Source: Aminobacterium mobile DSM 12262 (lineage in GTDB: Bacteria > Synergistota > Synergistia > Synergistales > Aminobacteriaceae). From it: a stretch of DNA of 64,000 nucleotides. The notes beneath the pieces were generated by a model that did not search any database, was not told the origin of the DNA, and saw nothing but the letters and a program-made list of their open reading frames with translations. A program made the position numbers and the translations under genes. Positions within the stretch are counted from its first letter, which is position 1. The number at the start of each line of letters is the position of its first letter. Location of the stretch: the NCBI RefSeq assembly GCF_000526395.1, contig NZ_JAFZ01000001.1, positions 434,001 through 498,000 on the forward strand, written 5' to 3'. Below, in pieces: positions 8,366-17,208 of the stretch.

Positions 8366-9262
8366 ATGAACCTGAGCGATGTGGTTCAAAACTTAGTTAG
8401 CGGCATGTCCATAGGTTGTACATACGGACTCATAGGTTTGGGAGTTGTATTCCTGTGGCAGAGTATTGAACGGATTAACTTTGCGAATATTAGCTCAGCT
8501 ATGTTGAGCGCCTATCTTTTTTATACGTTCTACTCAAGTTTAAAGTTGGGATTCGTACTATCCTTTGTCTTTTCAATAGCCCTTCTGGCTCTATACGGCT
8601 TGATGTTGCGTTATCTTATTTATGAACCCATCATCCGTCGAGGTGGAGCTAGAATGGAGTTTGTTGTGGCGACCTTGATGGTGTGTACTTTCTGGTTGAC
8701 AGTCATCATTGTCATTTATGGGGGATTGCCCAAGCCATTCCCGCCAGTTTTCGGGTCTTCTGCGGATTTGGTTGAGGTCGGTAGCGTTCGTTTGCCGAAG
8801 TTCTATTTCTATATTTTTGCCGTGGTTCTTTTCCTGATGGCTTTCCTTCACTTCCTATTGAGAAAAACTTTAGTGGGGAAAATTTTCAGAGCTACTGCTC
8901 AGAACGGAACTGCCGCCCAACTCATGGGAGTTAACGTCAATCTTTCGAGATCTCTAGCATTTATGCTTTCTACCATGGTTGTTGGTATTGCCGGGATTCT
9001 TCTGGCTCCAGTCTATTTCGTTTCCCTGGAGTTGGGAGGCGGGAGCATTGGTGTTAAAGGTTTTGCCTCGGCAGTTATGGGAGGATTGATGGATCCCTAT
9101 GGCACCCTTTTAGGTGGAGTTGTTTTGGGCATTATAGAAAACTTCTCAACCCTGTTTATCTCTTCAACGTACAAAGATGTCATCTCTTTCTGTATCCTCG
9201 TTCTTGTTCTCATAGTAAGGCCCAGTGGAGTCTTTAACTGGACTGGTAACAGGGATAAGTAG
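8366..9262 (+). CDS. livH: Branched-chain-type ABC transporter permease (LivH)
   Basis: A 298-residue inner-membrane protein with about eight hydrophobic segments. It opens with the LivH-type LVSGMSIGCTYGLIGLGVVF, and near the C-terminus has the conserved SAVMGGLMDPYGTLLGGVVLGIIE block, the family coupling and translocation region. It forms the heterodimeric channel with the next product. TGGAGGG precedes the ATG. It follows the attenuator hairpin and is 17 bases from livM. Nothing is unusual in length. Confidence 0.92.
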   Translation: MNLSDVVQNLVSGMSIGCTYGLIGLGVVFLWQSIERINFANISSAMLSAYLFYTFYSSLKLGFVLSFVFSIALLALYGLMLRYLIYEPIIRRGGARMEFVVATLMVCTFWLTVIIVIYGGLPKPFPPVFGSSADLVEVGSVRLPKFYFYIFAVVLFLMAFLHFLLRKTLVGKIFRATAQNGTAAQLMGVNVNLSRSLAFMLSTMVVGIAGILLAPVYFVSLELGGGSIGVKGFASAVMGGLMDPYGTLLGGVVLGIIENFSTLFISSTYKDVISFCILVLVLIVRPSGVFNWTGNRDK

Positions 9263-9279
9263 GGGAGGAGGCGTAGAAT

Positions 9280-10272
9280 ATGAAACTTTCACGTAAATTT
9301 TTTATTATAATAGGGGTATTGTTGCTCCTTAGCTATCCCATGGTAGAGACGAAAGATTTTAGGGTTTTCCTTACGAATAGGGCGCTGCTTCACGCTATTC
9401 TTGTTTCGGGGCTTGTTTTCCTAACAGGATTTGCTGGGCAGATATCCTTGGGACAAGCGGGTTTTTATGCTATCGGTGCTTATGGGACGGCTCTTTTGAC
9501 AACTCGCCTGGGTCTCCCTATCCCCGTAGGTATTGTTGGCGGTATCTTACTCAGCCTTGCGGCGGGACTGATTTTGAGTATTCCTTCTTTCTCGTTGAAA
9601 GCCTTCTTTTTGTCTCTTGTCACTATTTCTTTTGGGCAAGTTGTGTGGATGCTCGTTCTGAATGCGATTCCTCTTACAGGCGGGCCTGGCGGCTTGTTCG
9701 GTATTCCTCAGTTCCATATAGGCGAACATTTCTTTGATAACAGAGCCTATTACTATGTGTTCCTTGCCATTCTCTGTATTTCTATTCTTTTAATGTACCG
9801 TATAAAACACTCTTATATAGGTCGAGCCATGTTTGCCATTAATGACGACGAAGTGGCAGCAGAGTCTTGTGGCATCAGTTCGAAGAAGGCAAAGATTTTT
9901 GCTTTTGGTTTTGCTTCCTCTCTGGCAGGTTTGGCTGGAGCTCTCTATGCTCACTTTGCCGGCTTCCTCAGCCCGGAGCCTTTTACATTCGGAGAGTCTT
10001 CGAACTTTGTTGCTATGGCGGTAGTAGGCGGGCTAAAACACATGGGCGGTGGAATTATTGGCGGCGTAGGTCTTACATTTCTTCCTGAGCTTCTTAAGTT
10101 CAAAGGGTGGGAAACCTACTATATGCTTTTCACTTCCTTAATAGCGATTTTGTTCGTTGTTTTGCTTCCTACAGGCCTTGGCCCCTATTTTTCGAAACTT
10201 TTCAATAAGATTTTTGGCAGCAAGAACGATATGACGCAGACCTTGCATCATGTAAGGGGGCTGAACCGATGA
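9280..10272 (+). CDS. livM: Branched-chain-type ABC transporter permease (LivM)
   Basis: A 330-residue inner-membrane partner of LivH. It contains the family block TGFAGQISLGQAGFYAIGAYG near residue 48 and later ALYAHFAGFLSPEPFTFGESS with VAMAVVGGLKHMGGGIIGG. Around nine membrane segments are visible. It has an AGGGGAGGAGG-type ribosome site, and its last four bases overlap the start of the first ATPase gene (ATGA). It ends with a short hydrophilic tail. Together with the flanking genes it makes one complete importer. Confidence 0.92.
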   Translation: MKLSRKFFIIIGVLLLLSYPMVETKDFRVFLTNRALLHAILVSGLVFLTGFAGQISLGQAGFYAIGAYGTALLTTRLGLPIPVGIVGGILLSLAAGLILSIPSFSLKAFFLSLVTISFGQVVWMLVLNAIPLTGGPGGLFGIPQFHIGEHFFDNRAYYYVFLAILCISILLMYRIKHSYIGRAMFAINDDEVAAESCGISSKKAKIFAFGFASSLAGLAGALYAHFAGFLSPEPFTFGESSNFVAMAVVGGLKHMGGGIIGGVGLTFLPELLKFKGWETYYMLFTSLIAILFVVLLPTGLGPYFSKLFNKIFGSKNDMTQTLHHVRGLNR

Positions 10273-11039
10273 GCATCCTTTTAGAAACTCAAAAAATGAC
10301 AAAAGCCTTTGGCGGTGTATTGGCCAATAATGAAGTAGATATAAAGATTACAAAAGGGGCGGTAACAGCCCTTATAGGTCCTAACGGGTCAGGAAAAACA
10401 ACATTTATTAACCAGGTATCAGGAGCTATGAAGCCTACGTCAGGCAGTATCCTTTTGGAAGGACAAGATATTACGAAGCTTGAGGGATTCCAGTACGCTC
10501 GCCGTGGAATAGCGAGAACCTTCCAGCGTATAAACCTTTTTAACAGCCTTTCTGTAGTAGAAAATGTGCTGACGGCCCGACGAAAATTTTTTGGATCATC
10601 GCTTTTTGATATTTTCTTTGCTACACCTCGGCTTAAAAAAGAGGAGAAGGAACAGTTTGACTATTCCATGGAACTTCTCAAGCTTCTAGGTCTTGAGAAG
10701 GAAGCTTTCGAGCGCCCGACCTCTCTGCCTTATGGGAAGCGGAGAGCTTTGGAAATTGCCAGGGCGCTGGCATTGGAACCCAAACTGCTCCTCCTTGACG
10801 AACCAGCAGCAGGTATGACGAAAGATGAGTTCAAAGATATTATGCAGATCATGCTCCTTCTTAAAAAGAAGGGAATCACCATGTTGCTTGTGGAACATAC
10901 TATGGAGTTTATCAGAGAAGTGTCTGATTGGGTGTATGTTCTTAATTTCGGCCAAGTTATTTGCGAAGGGAAATTCGAAGATGTGGAGAAAGATCCTGAT
11001 GTTGTCGCTGCATATCTGGGTGGGGAGGATATGGAATGA
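10269..11039 (+). CDS. livG: Branched-chain-type ABC transporter ATPase (LivG)
   Basis: A 256-residue cytoplasmic ATPase. Walker A is GPNGSGKTT near residue 38, the signature region is LPYGKRRALEIARAL near 157 (family usually LSYGQQR) and Walker B is LLLLDEPAAGM near 176, followed by the switch His in VEHTM. It overlaps livM and livF by four bases at each end (ATGA), showing strict translational coupling. LivG energises the importer together with LivF. Confidence 0.93.
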   Translation: MSILLETQKMTKAFGGVLANNEVDIKITKGAVTALIGPNGSGKTTFINQVSGAMKPTSGSILLEGQDITKLEGFQYARRGIARTFQRINLFNSLSVVENVLTARRKFFGSSLFDIFFATPRLKKEEKEQFDYSMELLKLLGLEKEAFERPTSLPYGKRRALEIARALALEPKLLLLDEPAAGMTKDEFKDIMQIMLLLKKKGITMLLVEHTMEFIREVSDWVYVLNFGQVICEGKFEDVEKDPDVVAAYLGGEDME

Positions 11040-11755
11040 GTCTCTTATCGATCGAAAACCTCTCAGTAACATATAACGGAATTTATGCTCTCCGAAACGT
11101 AAATATTCGAATAGAAGAGGGAGAAGTCGTTTCGGTTCTTGGTCCTAACGGGGCTGGAAAATCTACATTACTGCGCACTATTTCCGGCTTGGTTCGACCT
11201 GAAGAAGGTGGGGATATTCTCTTTAGGGGACAGTCTATTCTAGGGTTGCAGCCTCATAAAGTTGCGAAGGCAGGTATAGCCCATGTCCCTGAAGGACGAC
11301 AGGTTTTTCCTGAGCTCAGTGTCCAAGAGAACTTAGAAGTGGCGTCAGCTCTGTTGAAACCAGCGTCTAAAAGGGCTTCGGAAATTGAACAGGTTTACGA
11401 GCTCTTCCCCGAACTCGGACGTCGTAAAAAGCAGTTTGCCGGAACCATGAGTGGTGGAGAGCAGCAGATGCTGGCTATTGGTCGAGCCATGGTTTCTGGG
11501 AATGAGTTGATCATGGTAGACGAGCCTTCCATGGGACTGGCACCTGTTGTTGTTATTCGTATCTTTAAGACGTTGAAAGAGATTATGGAAAAAAGAAAAC
11601 TTACACTTTTGCTGGTAGAGCAGAATGCCAAGCTTTCTCTTCCTCTCAGTGACAGAATTTATATCTTGTCTCAAGGCGCTATTACTCTTGAAGGCAGTGC
11701 AGAAGAGCTTAAAAATCAGGATACGATCCAAAATATGTACTTCGCAAAGAAGTGA
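11036..11755 (+). CDS. livF: Branched-chain-type ABC transporter ATPase (LivF)
   Basis: A 239-residue second ATPase of the importer. Walker A is GPNGAGKST near residue 36, the signature is MSGGEQQMLAIGRAM near 137 and Walker B is LIMVDEPSMGLAP near 157, with the LivF-typical HVPEGRQVFPELSVQENL segment. It starts inside livG and ends with a TGA that sits in the ribosome site of the LarA-like gene. This places the racemase and UxaA-type genes in the same transcript as the importer and suggests that they act on what it brings in. Confidence 0.93.
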   Translation: MSLLSIENLSVTYNGIYALRNVNIRIEEGEVVSVLGPNGAGKSTLLRTISGLVRPEEGGDILFRGQSILGLQPHKVAKAGIAHVPEGRQVFPELSVQENLEVASALLKPASKRASEIEQVYELFPELGRRKKQFAGTMSGGEQQMLAIGRAMVSGNELIMVDEPSMGLAPVVVIRIFKTLKEIMEKRKLTLLLVEQNAKLSLPLSDRIYILSQGAITLEGSAEELKNQDTIQNMYFAKK

Positions 11756-11766
11756 GGTGGAGAAAA

Positions 11767-13038
11767 ATGGAGCAACGCTACTCTTTAACCTATACCAAAG
11801 ATAAAGAGTTGTCTTTTACTCTTCCAGAGGACGTTGTAGTGCAGCAGATGAAAAGTCGCAGCGGGGTGATTGCCAAAAGCCCGGAGGCTATTTGTCGAGC
11901 TGTCAGCAGTGCTCTGAATGCTCCATGCGGTAAATCGCTAGAAGAAGTTTTGGAAGAAAAAGGAGCTCCATTACTCTTAATTGTAGATGATCATACTCGT
12001 AGTACGCCTGTAAAAGAAGTTTTAGATGTTCTTGTTCCTCGTCTAGAACAGTGTGGTCTAAAAGACTCTGATATAAGCATTATTACGGCCAATGGAACAC
12101 ATAGAGAAATGATTCCGGAGGAAGTTGATGGGAAGTTAGGGGAGTACGGAAAACGTTTTAAGGTATATCAACATAACTGTTACGCCTCAGAGTCTTTAGA
12201 AAGTTATGGAGATCTTGATGGTATTCCTGTACTTTTGAACAAACACCTCAAAGAAGCTAGGACCATTCTTGCTGTAGGTTCTACAGTTCCTCATCGCTTT
12301 TGTGGATGGTCTGGTGGTGGAAAGATTATTACCCCAGGGCTGAGTGGGTATGAAACTATATTCCAGACACACTGCCGAGCCCTTCTTCGTGAGCAGATTG
12401 CGCCAGGCATGTATCCGAACTGGTTCCGCACTTTTATAGACGAAGTGGGACGAAGAGCTGGCTTAAGCTTTGTTGTGAATTTTGTTTCGGGAGCGGAGGG
12501 GTATTACGGAGTAGTGGCAGGAACTCCTGATAGTACTCTTATGGAAGGGATACGTATTGGCATGGAATACTCCTGCCAGGAGTTTGACGAACGATTCGAC
12601 GTAGCTATTATCTCTTCTTACCCAGCTAGTCAAGATTTGTGGCAAAGCGGGAAAGGGTTTTATATTGGAGAGCATTTGGTGCCTGACGGGGGAGTAATTA
12701 TTCTGGCTTCTCCTCTGATCGATGGTACAGGTGATCATCCAGAGTTTGCATCAGCTCTCCGTATGTCTGTGAAAGAGATAGAAAGTCTTCTCGCAGATAG
12801 AAAAGTATCAGATCCTTTGGGGGTATCAGCTTCTTGTGCTATTCGAAAAATTATGGAAACAAAGACCCTCGTACTTGTCACAGATAACTGCCACGTGAAG
12901 AAGGAAGTGGAGGAGATTTCTGGTATTCCTGTCTGTTCTTCCATCGGTGATGCTCTTCAGTTGGTACAATCCAAAAAGATGCGTCGAGTGGCTCTTGTTC
13001 AGGATTTGTACGTGTTACCTCTGGAACGTAAAAAGTAA
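11767..13038 (+). CDS. LarA-like nickel-dependent racemase/epimerase family protein
   Basis: A 423-residue protein of the LarA (DUF2088) family, whose characterised members racemise lactate or other 2-hydroxy acids with a nickel-pincer cofactor. DDHTRSTP near residue 77 is the family N-terminal motif. The PHRFCGWSGGGKIITPG block near 178 contains the Lys, and FQTH contains the His, that match the LarA catalytic pair. An upstream in-frame GTG at 11752 is possible, but GAGGTGGAG favours ATG 11767. The cofactor-making larBCE genes are not in this window. In an operon with an importer and UxaA-type dehydratase parts, a role in adjusting hydroxyl stereochemistry is inferred. Confidence 0.85.
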   Translation: MEQRYSLTYTKDKELSFTLPEDVVVQQMKSRSGVIAKSPEAICRAVSSALNAPCGKSLEEVLEEKGAPLLLIVDDHTRSTPVKEVLDVLVPRLEQCGLKDSDISIITANGTHREMIPEEVDGKLGEYGKRFKVYQHNCYASESLESYGDLDGIPVLLNKHLKEARTILAVGSTVPHRFCGWSGGGKIITPGLSGYETIFQTHCRALLREQIAPGMYPNWFRTFIDEVGRRAGLSFVVNFVSGAEGYYGVVAGTPDSTLMEGIRIGMEYSCQEFDERFDVAIISSYPASQDLWQSGKGFYIGEHLVPDGGVIILASPLIDGTGDHPEFASALRMSVKEIESLLADRKVSDPLGVSASCAIRKIMETKTLVLVTDNCHVKKEVEEISGIPVCSSIGDALQLVQSKKMRRVALVQDLYVLPLERKK

Positions 13039-13053
13039 AAATGGGGTGAAGCT

Positions 13054-14199
13054 ATGCGTTTTGCGTTTATGATTATTACTCCAGACGTTCAGGGAAGTCA
13101 GGTTACAGGAGTTCGGGGTCCTTTTGAAGACCTTTTCCCAAGGTTAAAGGAGTTAGGGTACCAGGGTGTAGAGGTGATGTTAAAAAATCCTTTCAATGTG
13201 GATTTTGATCAGATTTATAGCCTCTCTAAAAAATATGATTTGCCTGTCTGCTCTTTATGTACTGGAGAAATGTACGGAGAAGACAAAATCTCTTTGGGAG
13301 ACCCTGATCTTGCAGTAAGACGAGAAGCCCTTAAGCGATTCAAGGCTTTAGTGGAGGCGGCAGCTCTTCTGAATACGCATGTGAGTATAGGAAGAGCGCG
13401 GGGGCGATTTGTTGATGGGGTTCCCAAAGAAGATACTCTGAGGTGGGTTCAAGATGGGCTTAGGGACGTTGCGGAACTGAACAGGGATGTTCACCTTTTG
13501 CTTGAACCTATTAACCGGTACTATGAAAATTTCATTATATCTACTCAGGATGGCGTGGATTTCGTTAAAGACCTGAATGTTGTCAACGTTCGTCTTATGC
13601 TCGATTATATGCATCTTGTTATAGAGGAAGAGAACGCAACAGAGAGCGTTGCTCTTGCAGCTCCGTATCTGGATCATGTTCATGTGTGTGATTCTGATAG
13701 GAAACCTTTAGGTCAAGGGAATCTGGATCTTGCTCCGTTTTTTGCGGCGTTGATGAAGGTCGGCTATAAAGGCTATATATCATCTGAAGCCTTTCCTTCA
13801 GACGATGAAGAGAGAGATCTTCGAGAGACAATAGATGAAATGAACCGTTTTTCTCGGGAAGGTTGTAGCCTTCTTGGAGAGGAAAAAGAGTGCAGCGAAT
13901 CTCAAAAAAAAGAAATGCCGAACGCCATTCTTATCGACAAGAAAGACAATGTACTAACTACTTTTCGCGAGATTCAAGAAGGAGAGGTTCTCGTCGCTCG
14001 AGACTTTGACGGAACGCTGGTTGCTGAAGAAAAGATACCGAAAGGGTTTAAAGTCGCCATAACTGCTATTCCTAAGGGTGCAACTGTTTATAAGTATGGA
14101 AAAACTATCGGGACAGCTACATCTGATATTGGTGCTGGAGCCATGGTTCATGTTCACAATATCCGTAGTCACCGTGGGAAGGAATCGAAGGTGGATTAG
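13054..14199 (+). CDS. Xylose-isomerase-like TIM barrel fused to a small UxaA (SAF) domain
   Basis: A 381-residue fusion. Residues 1-275 are a sugar-phosphate isomerase/epimerase-like AP_endonuc_2 TIM barrel with likely metal ligands in LLLEPINRY, MLDYMH, LDHVHVCD and ISSEAFPS. After a charged linker (about 280-292), residues 293-381 are the small SAF-type domain found at the N-terminus of altronate/galactarate dehydratases (AILIDKKDNV, IPKGFKVAI, GAMVHVHNI). The large dehydratase domain is the next gene. The linker codons include a run of eight A at 13904-13911, with an in-frame Met right after it, so a sequencing slip or an internal start deserves a check. The fusion probably delivers the isomerase together with its dehydratase partner. 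Confidence 0.82.
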   Translation: MRFAFMIITPDVQGSQVTGVRGPFEDLFPRLKELGYQGVEVMLKNPFNVDFDQIYSLSKKYDLPVCSLCTGEMYGEDKISLGDPDLAVRREALKRFKALVEAAALLNTHVSIGRARGRFVDGVPKEDTLRWVQDGLRDVAELNRDVHLLLEPINRYYENFIISTQDGVDFVKDLNVVNVRLMLDYMHLVIEEENATESVALAAPYLDHVHVCDSDRKPLGQGNLDLAPFFAALMKVGYKGYISSEAFPSDDEERDLRETIDEMNRFSREGCSLLGEEKECSESQKKEMPNAILIDKKDNVLTTFREIQEGEVLVARDFDGTLVAEEKIPKGFKVAITAIPKGATVYKYGKTIGTATSDIGAGAMVHVHNIRSHRGKESKVD

Positions 14200-14200
14200 C

Positions 14201-15379
14201 ATGGGAGATAAAAATAAAACCCTAAAGGGATATATGCGAAAAAATGGGACGGTGGGTATTCGTAACCATATTCTTGTTCTCCCTCTCGTTGTTTGTGCCA
14301 ATTCGGTAGTTGAGGAGATGGGAAGAAGATATCCTGATGCTATCACTGTTCCCCATCCATACGGCTGTACTTTCGATCCATCAAGCAATAAGGAGATCAC
14401 AGACATTTTTGTAGGATTAGGCAGAAATCCTAACTTCGGTGCCGTCCTTCTTGTCAGTTTAGGGTGCGAAACCATCAAACTGCATGAGGTATACGAAGGC
14501 ATTCGTCTTTCTGGGAAACCAGTAGGAGTTGTTTCAATCCAGAAAGAAGGGGGCACAGGCCGAGCTATTGAGAAAGCTGATGCTATAGTGCGAGAGTTTA
14601 TGGCCCTTCTTGAAAAAGACGTGAAGGTAGATGTTCCTCTATCCTCCCTTATTGTTGGGACAGAATGTGGTGCTTCCGATAGTTATTCAGGTCTTTCTGC
14701 TAATCCAGTTGTAGGGCATGCTTGTGATCACTTTGTAGATAGTGGCGCAACAGTTTTTCTTACAGAAGTTACAGAATTCCTTGGCGCTGAAGATATATTG
14801 GCCCAGCGATGTGTCTCTGCAAAAGTGGCGGAGAACCTTATGGAGTATGTTCGCGAGACAGAGGGTTTTATGGCTCAAGTTGGTCATAGCGAAATAGCAG
14901 ATATAGCTCCTGGCAATATTGCAGGAGGTCTGAGCACTCTGGAAGAAAAATCTTTGGGATGTATTCGAAAAGGTGGAACGCGCCCCATACAGGAAGTTGT
15001 TCCTCACGGTGGATGCCCTAGAGGAAGAGGCCTTGTCGTGATGGATGCACCAGGTCACGACGTAGAATCTATGGTTGCTATGGCAGCCGGAGGAGCGAAT
15101 CTCATATTCTTTACCACTGGCCGGGGAACTCCTACTGGATGTCCTGGTGTCCCGGTTATTAAAGTTTCGAGTAATACAACTACCTACAATAATATGCGAG
15201 ATAACATAGATTTCAACGCTGGCCCTGTTATTGATGCAGGGAAAAGCATTTCCGAGCTTGGCAATGATCTTTTCAACCTAGCTGTAGCTGTAGCTAATGG
15301 GACTCAAACGTGTTCAGAGAGATGGCGTTGCCGGGAATTTGCCATTAGGAGAAAGGGCGTTAAAGCCTATATTCTTTAG
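14201..15379 (+). CDS. UxaA-family dehydratase, large domain
   Basis: A 392-residue protein matching the large C-terminal domain of altronate/galactarate dehydratases (UxaA/GarD), which dehydrate sugar acids to 2-keto-3-deoxy acids using an iron or Fe-S centre. It starts GYMRKNGTVGIRNH, has LVSLGCETIK near residue 87, GTECGASDSYSG near 153 and FFTTGRGTPTGCPG near 305, and keeps several conserved Cys. The open frame runs upstream to 14078, but ATG 14201 directly follows the stop of the fusion gene and fits the domain boundary. The missing SAF half is supplied by that upstream fusion. It is the last gene before a strong terminator. Confidence 0.87.
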   Translation: MGDKNKTLKGYMRKNGTVGIRNHILVLPLVVCANSVVEEMGRRYPDAITVPHPYGCTFDPSSNKEITDIFVGLGRNPNFGAVLLVSLGCETIKLHEVYEGIRLSGKPVGVVSIQKEGGTGRAIEKADAIVREFMALLEKDVKVDVPLSSLIVGTECGASDSYSGLSANPVVGHACDHFVDSGATVFLTEVTEFLGAEDILAQRCVSAKVAENLMEYVRETEGFMAQVGHSEIADIAPGNIAGGLSTLEEKSLGCIRKGGTRPIQEVVPHGGCPRGRGLVVMDAPGHDVESMVAMAAGGANLIFFTTGRGTPTGCPGVPVIKVSSNTTTYNNMRDNIDFNAGPVIDAGKSISELGNDLFNLAVAVANGTQTCSERWRCREFAIRRKGVKAYIL

Positions 15380-15459
15380 CTTTCAATGGCTTGTCACGTG
15401 ATTTATATGAATATTTTTCGTATATAAAGATTTTACCTCCGAAACACCTCACAGCACAA

Positions 15460-15497
15460 AGCGGGGACCTATAGTAATAGGGTCCCCGCTCTCTCTT
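15460..15497 (+). terminator. Intrinsic terminator of the catabolic operon
   Basis: AGCGGGGACC at 15460-15469 and GGTCCCCGCT at 15481-15490 form a perfect 10-bp GC-rich stem, followed by CTCTCTTATTTTTTT. It lies about 80 bases after the UxaA-type gene and closes the rightward operon that begins at the GntR gene or at an internal promoter. Confidence 0.88.
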
Positions 15498-15586
15498 ATT
15501 TTTTTCTTAGACAAGAGCTATAATTTGCAATAAATAAAAATGAATATTTTTTTATTCTAAAAAGGATAACTGTTTCTTTCCCTTTG

Positions 15587-15802
15587 TTATTTGAAATAAG
15601 GCTTGGCGAGACGACGCTCGACCATCATTCGTAAGAGGAGAGTATCGCTCCAATCCCGGCCAGGATGGGTATATTTATCGATGGCAATAACAAAAAGTAA
15701 GGACAAAACAATAACACAGAAGACTATAAGAAACTGCATGAGGAGAGAGGGGCCTTCTCTATGTCTTTTTGGGGGCTTTTGGTAGTTCCTCACTTTTATC
15801 AC
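15587..15802 (-). CDS. Small single-span membrane protein, function unknown
   Basis: A 71-residue ORF with a basic N-terminus (KPPKRHREG), one hydrophobic segment of about 22 residues (LMQFLIVFCVIVLSLLFVIAI) and a charged C-terminal tail, consistent with an inner-membrane protein anchored N-in. The start would be a GTG with only a weak ribosome site; a second GTG three codons later is equally possible. It is divergent from the CCA-adding enzyme gene, and the spacer is very AT-rich with several TATA-like boxes. I do not recognise the family. The coding call rests mainly on composition and on the transmembrane pattern. Confidence 0.5.
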   Translation of the reverse strand: MIKVRNYQKPPKRHREGPSLLMQFLIVFCVIVLSLLFVIAIDKYTHPGRDWSDTLLLRMMVERRLAKPYFK

Positions 15803-15929
15803 CTGCTTTCAGGTGCATGTATACTATATATTATTCCATAAGGTCAGAGAAGCTTATGCTGGCTAATAAATTGTGCATATACACATATATTATACTATAT
15901 TACCTTATAAGGCTTGTTGGGAAGGGGGA

Positions 15930-17165
15930 ATGAAGATGGCTTTATGCCGAGCCTTACGGCTTATCCGTCTTTTCGCTAAGGAAGGCAAACGTGCCTGGCT
16001 TGTGGGTGGTGCAGTGAGAGATTTATTGATGGGACGCACTTCCTTTTCTGACATGGATGTAGCTGTTGAAGGAGAGGAAGGAGAAATTCAGAATATTTTT
16101 CCCCACGCTATTTTTGTTGGAAAGAAGGGGAAGCGAACTGGCATAATCTTTTTTGAGGGAGAGCACGTGGATATTTTCCCCCTCGGCTCATATCCTCTTG
16201 AAGAAGATTTGGGGAGGCGGGATTTTACGGTAAATGCCATAGCTATAGATGGAGAGGGGGACGTGTATGATCCTTTTGGAGGGCTGATAGATTTAGAAAA
16301 GGGGCTTCTTCGCTTTAACGGCGATCCTGTGGAGCGTCTTAAGGATGACCCCATTCGAACATTGCGTCTCTGCCGCTTTTCAGCCTCGCTGAGTTTAAAA
16401 ATAGATGAAGATTCTTCCAATGCTGTGAAGGCTTTTGCCCCCCTTATTCCGCCTATTCCTGGGGAACGAATTGGGCATGAAGTTCTGAAAGCTCTTGATG
16501 GAGATGCCTTGCTTTTTTTCCGATTGGTGAGCAGTCATCAACTTATGCCTGTTTTTTTCCCTTTCCTTGAAGTTTTGAAAGATCAGCGCCTTGTTTTTGG
16601 TGACCACTATGAAGGAGGGAGGCTCCTTCATTCACTTCTTTCCCTTCAGTCGGCTCAAAACATTCATGCGGAAAGCGCCGTACAAATGGCGGCATTGCTT
16701 CATCATGTAGGCTGTCCGTCTGTAGAAAAATATTTAATTGATTGGGCATGGCCGGCTGCTCTTCGCAACGAAATCGAGATGTTGGTAAAGTATCATTCAT
16801 TACTGCTGTCTCCCCTCTCTTTAGAAACAGCGGTTTCTATAAATGGAGAGCTAGGGGCACACATAGTTGAAAAGTTGTTCCTTCTTGCTCGTGCAATATT
16901 GGCGGCGTCGGGGAAATCTGACGAGTTATGTCGAAAAAACCGTATTCTCTATAGCGCAACGGCAGCTCGGCTATTTTGTGCAGATTTTCTTCCAGATGGT
17001 GATGAGCTCATGTCGATGCTCAATGTGGAGGAGGGCCCTCTTATTGGCATTTTGAAAGTAGGGCTTCGTCAAGCTGTGGCTAAAAAAGAGATCCGTAGCC
17101 GTGAAGACGTGGTGAAGTGGTTAGAGAAAAACACCCCAGACGGAGGAGTCCCCACATCAAAGTAA
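15930..17165 (+). CDS. cca: CCA tRNA nucleotidyltransferase / poly(A) polymerase family
   Basis: A 411-residue class II nucleotidyltransferase that adds or repairs the CCA end of tRNA. Head-domain marks are LVGGAVRDLLMGR near residue 24 and the DMDVAV carboxylates, followed by RRDFTVNAIAID near 95 and DDPIRTLRLCRFSASL near 135 for nucleotide and RNA binding. Later residues look like a degenerate HD-type region (AALLHHVG). GGGAAGGGGG precedes ATG 15930; an upstream Met at 15873 lacks a ribosome site. It stands as a single gene between converging and diverging neighbours. CCA-adding rather than pure poly(A) activity is assumed. Confidence 0.88.
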   Translation: MKMALCRALRLIRLFAKEGKRAWLVGGAVRDLLMGRTSFSDMDVAVEGEEGEIQNIFPHAIFVGKKGKRTGIIFFEGEHVDIFPLGSYPLEEDLGRRDFTVNAIAIDGEGDVYDPFGGLIDLEKGLLRFNGDPVERLKDDPIRTLRLCRFSASLSLKIDEDSSNAVKAFAPLIPPIPGERIGHEVLKALDGDALLFFRLVSSHQLMPVFFPFLEVLKDQRLVFGDHYEGGRLLHSLLSLQSAQNIHAESAVQMAALLHHVGCPSVEKYLIDWAWPAALRNEIEMLVKYHSLLLSPLSLETAVSINGELGAHIVEKLFLLARAILAASGKSDELCRKNRILYSATAARLFCADFLPDGDELMSMLNVEEGPLIGILKVGLRQAVAKKEIRSREDVVKWLEKNTPDGGVPTSK

Positions 17166-17208
17166 AAGGGAGAATAGAGGGCTTGAAAACTCCTCCGCCA
17201 AGATGTTT

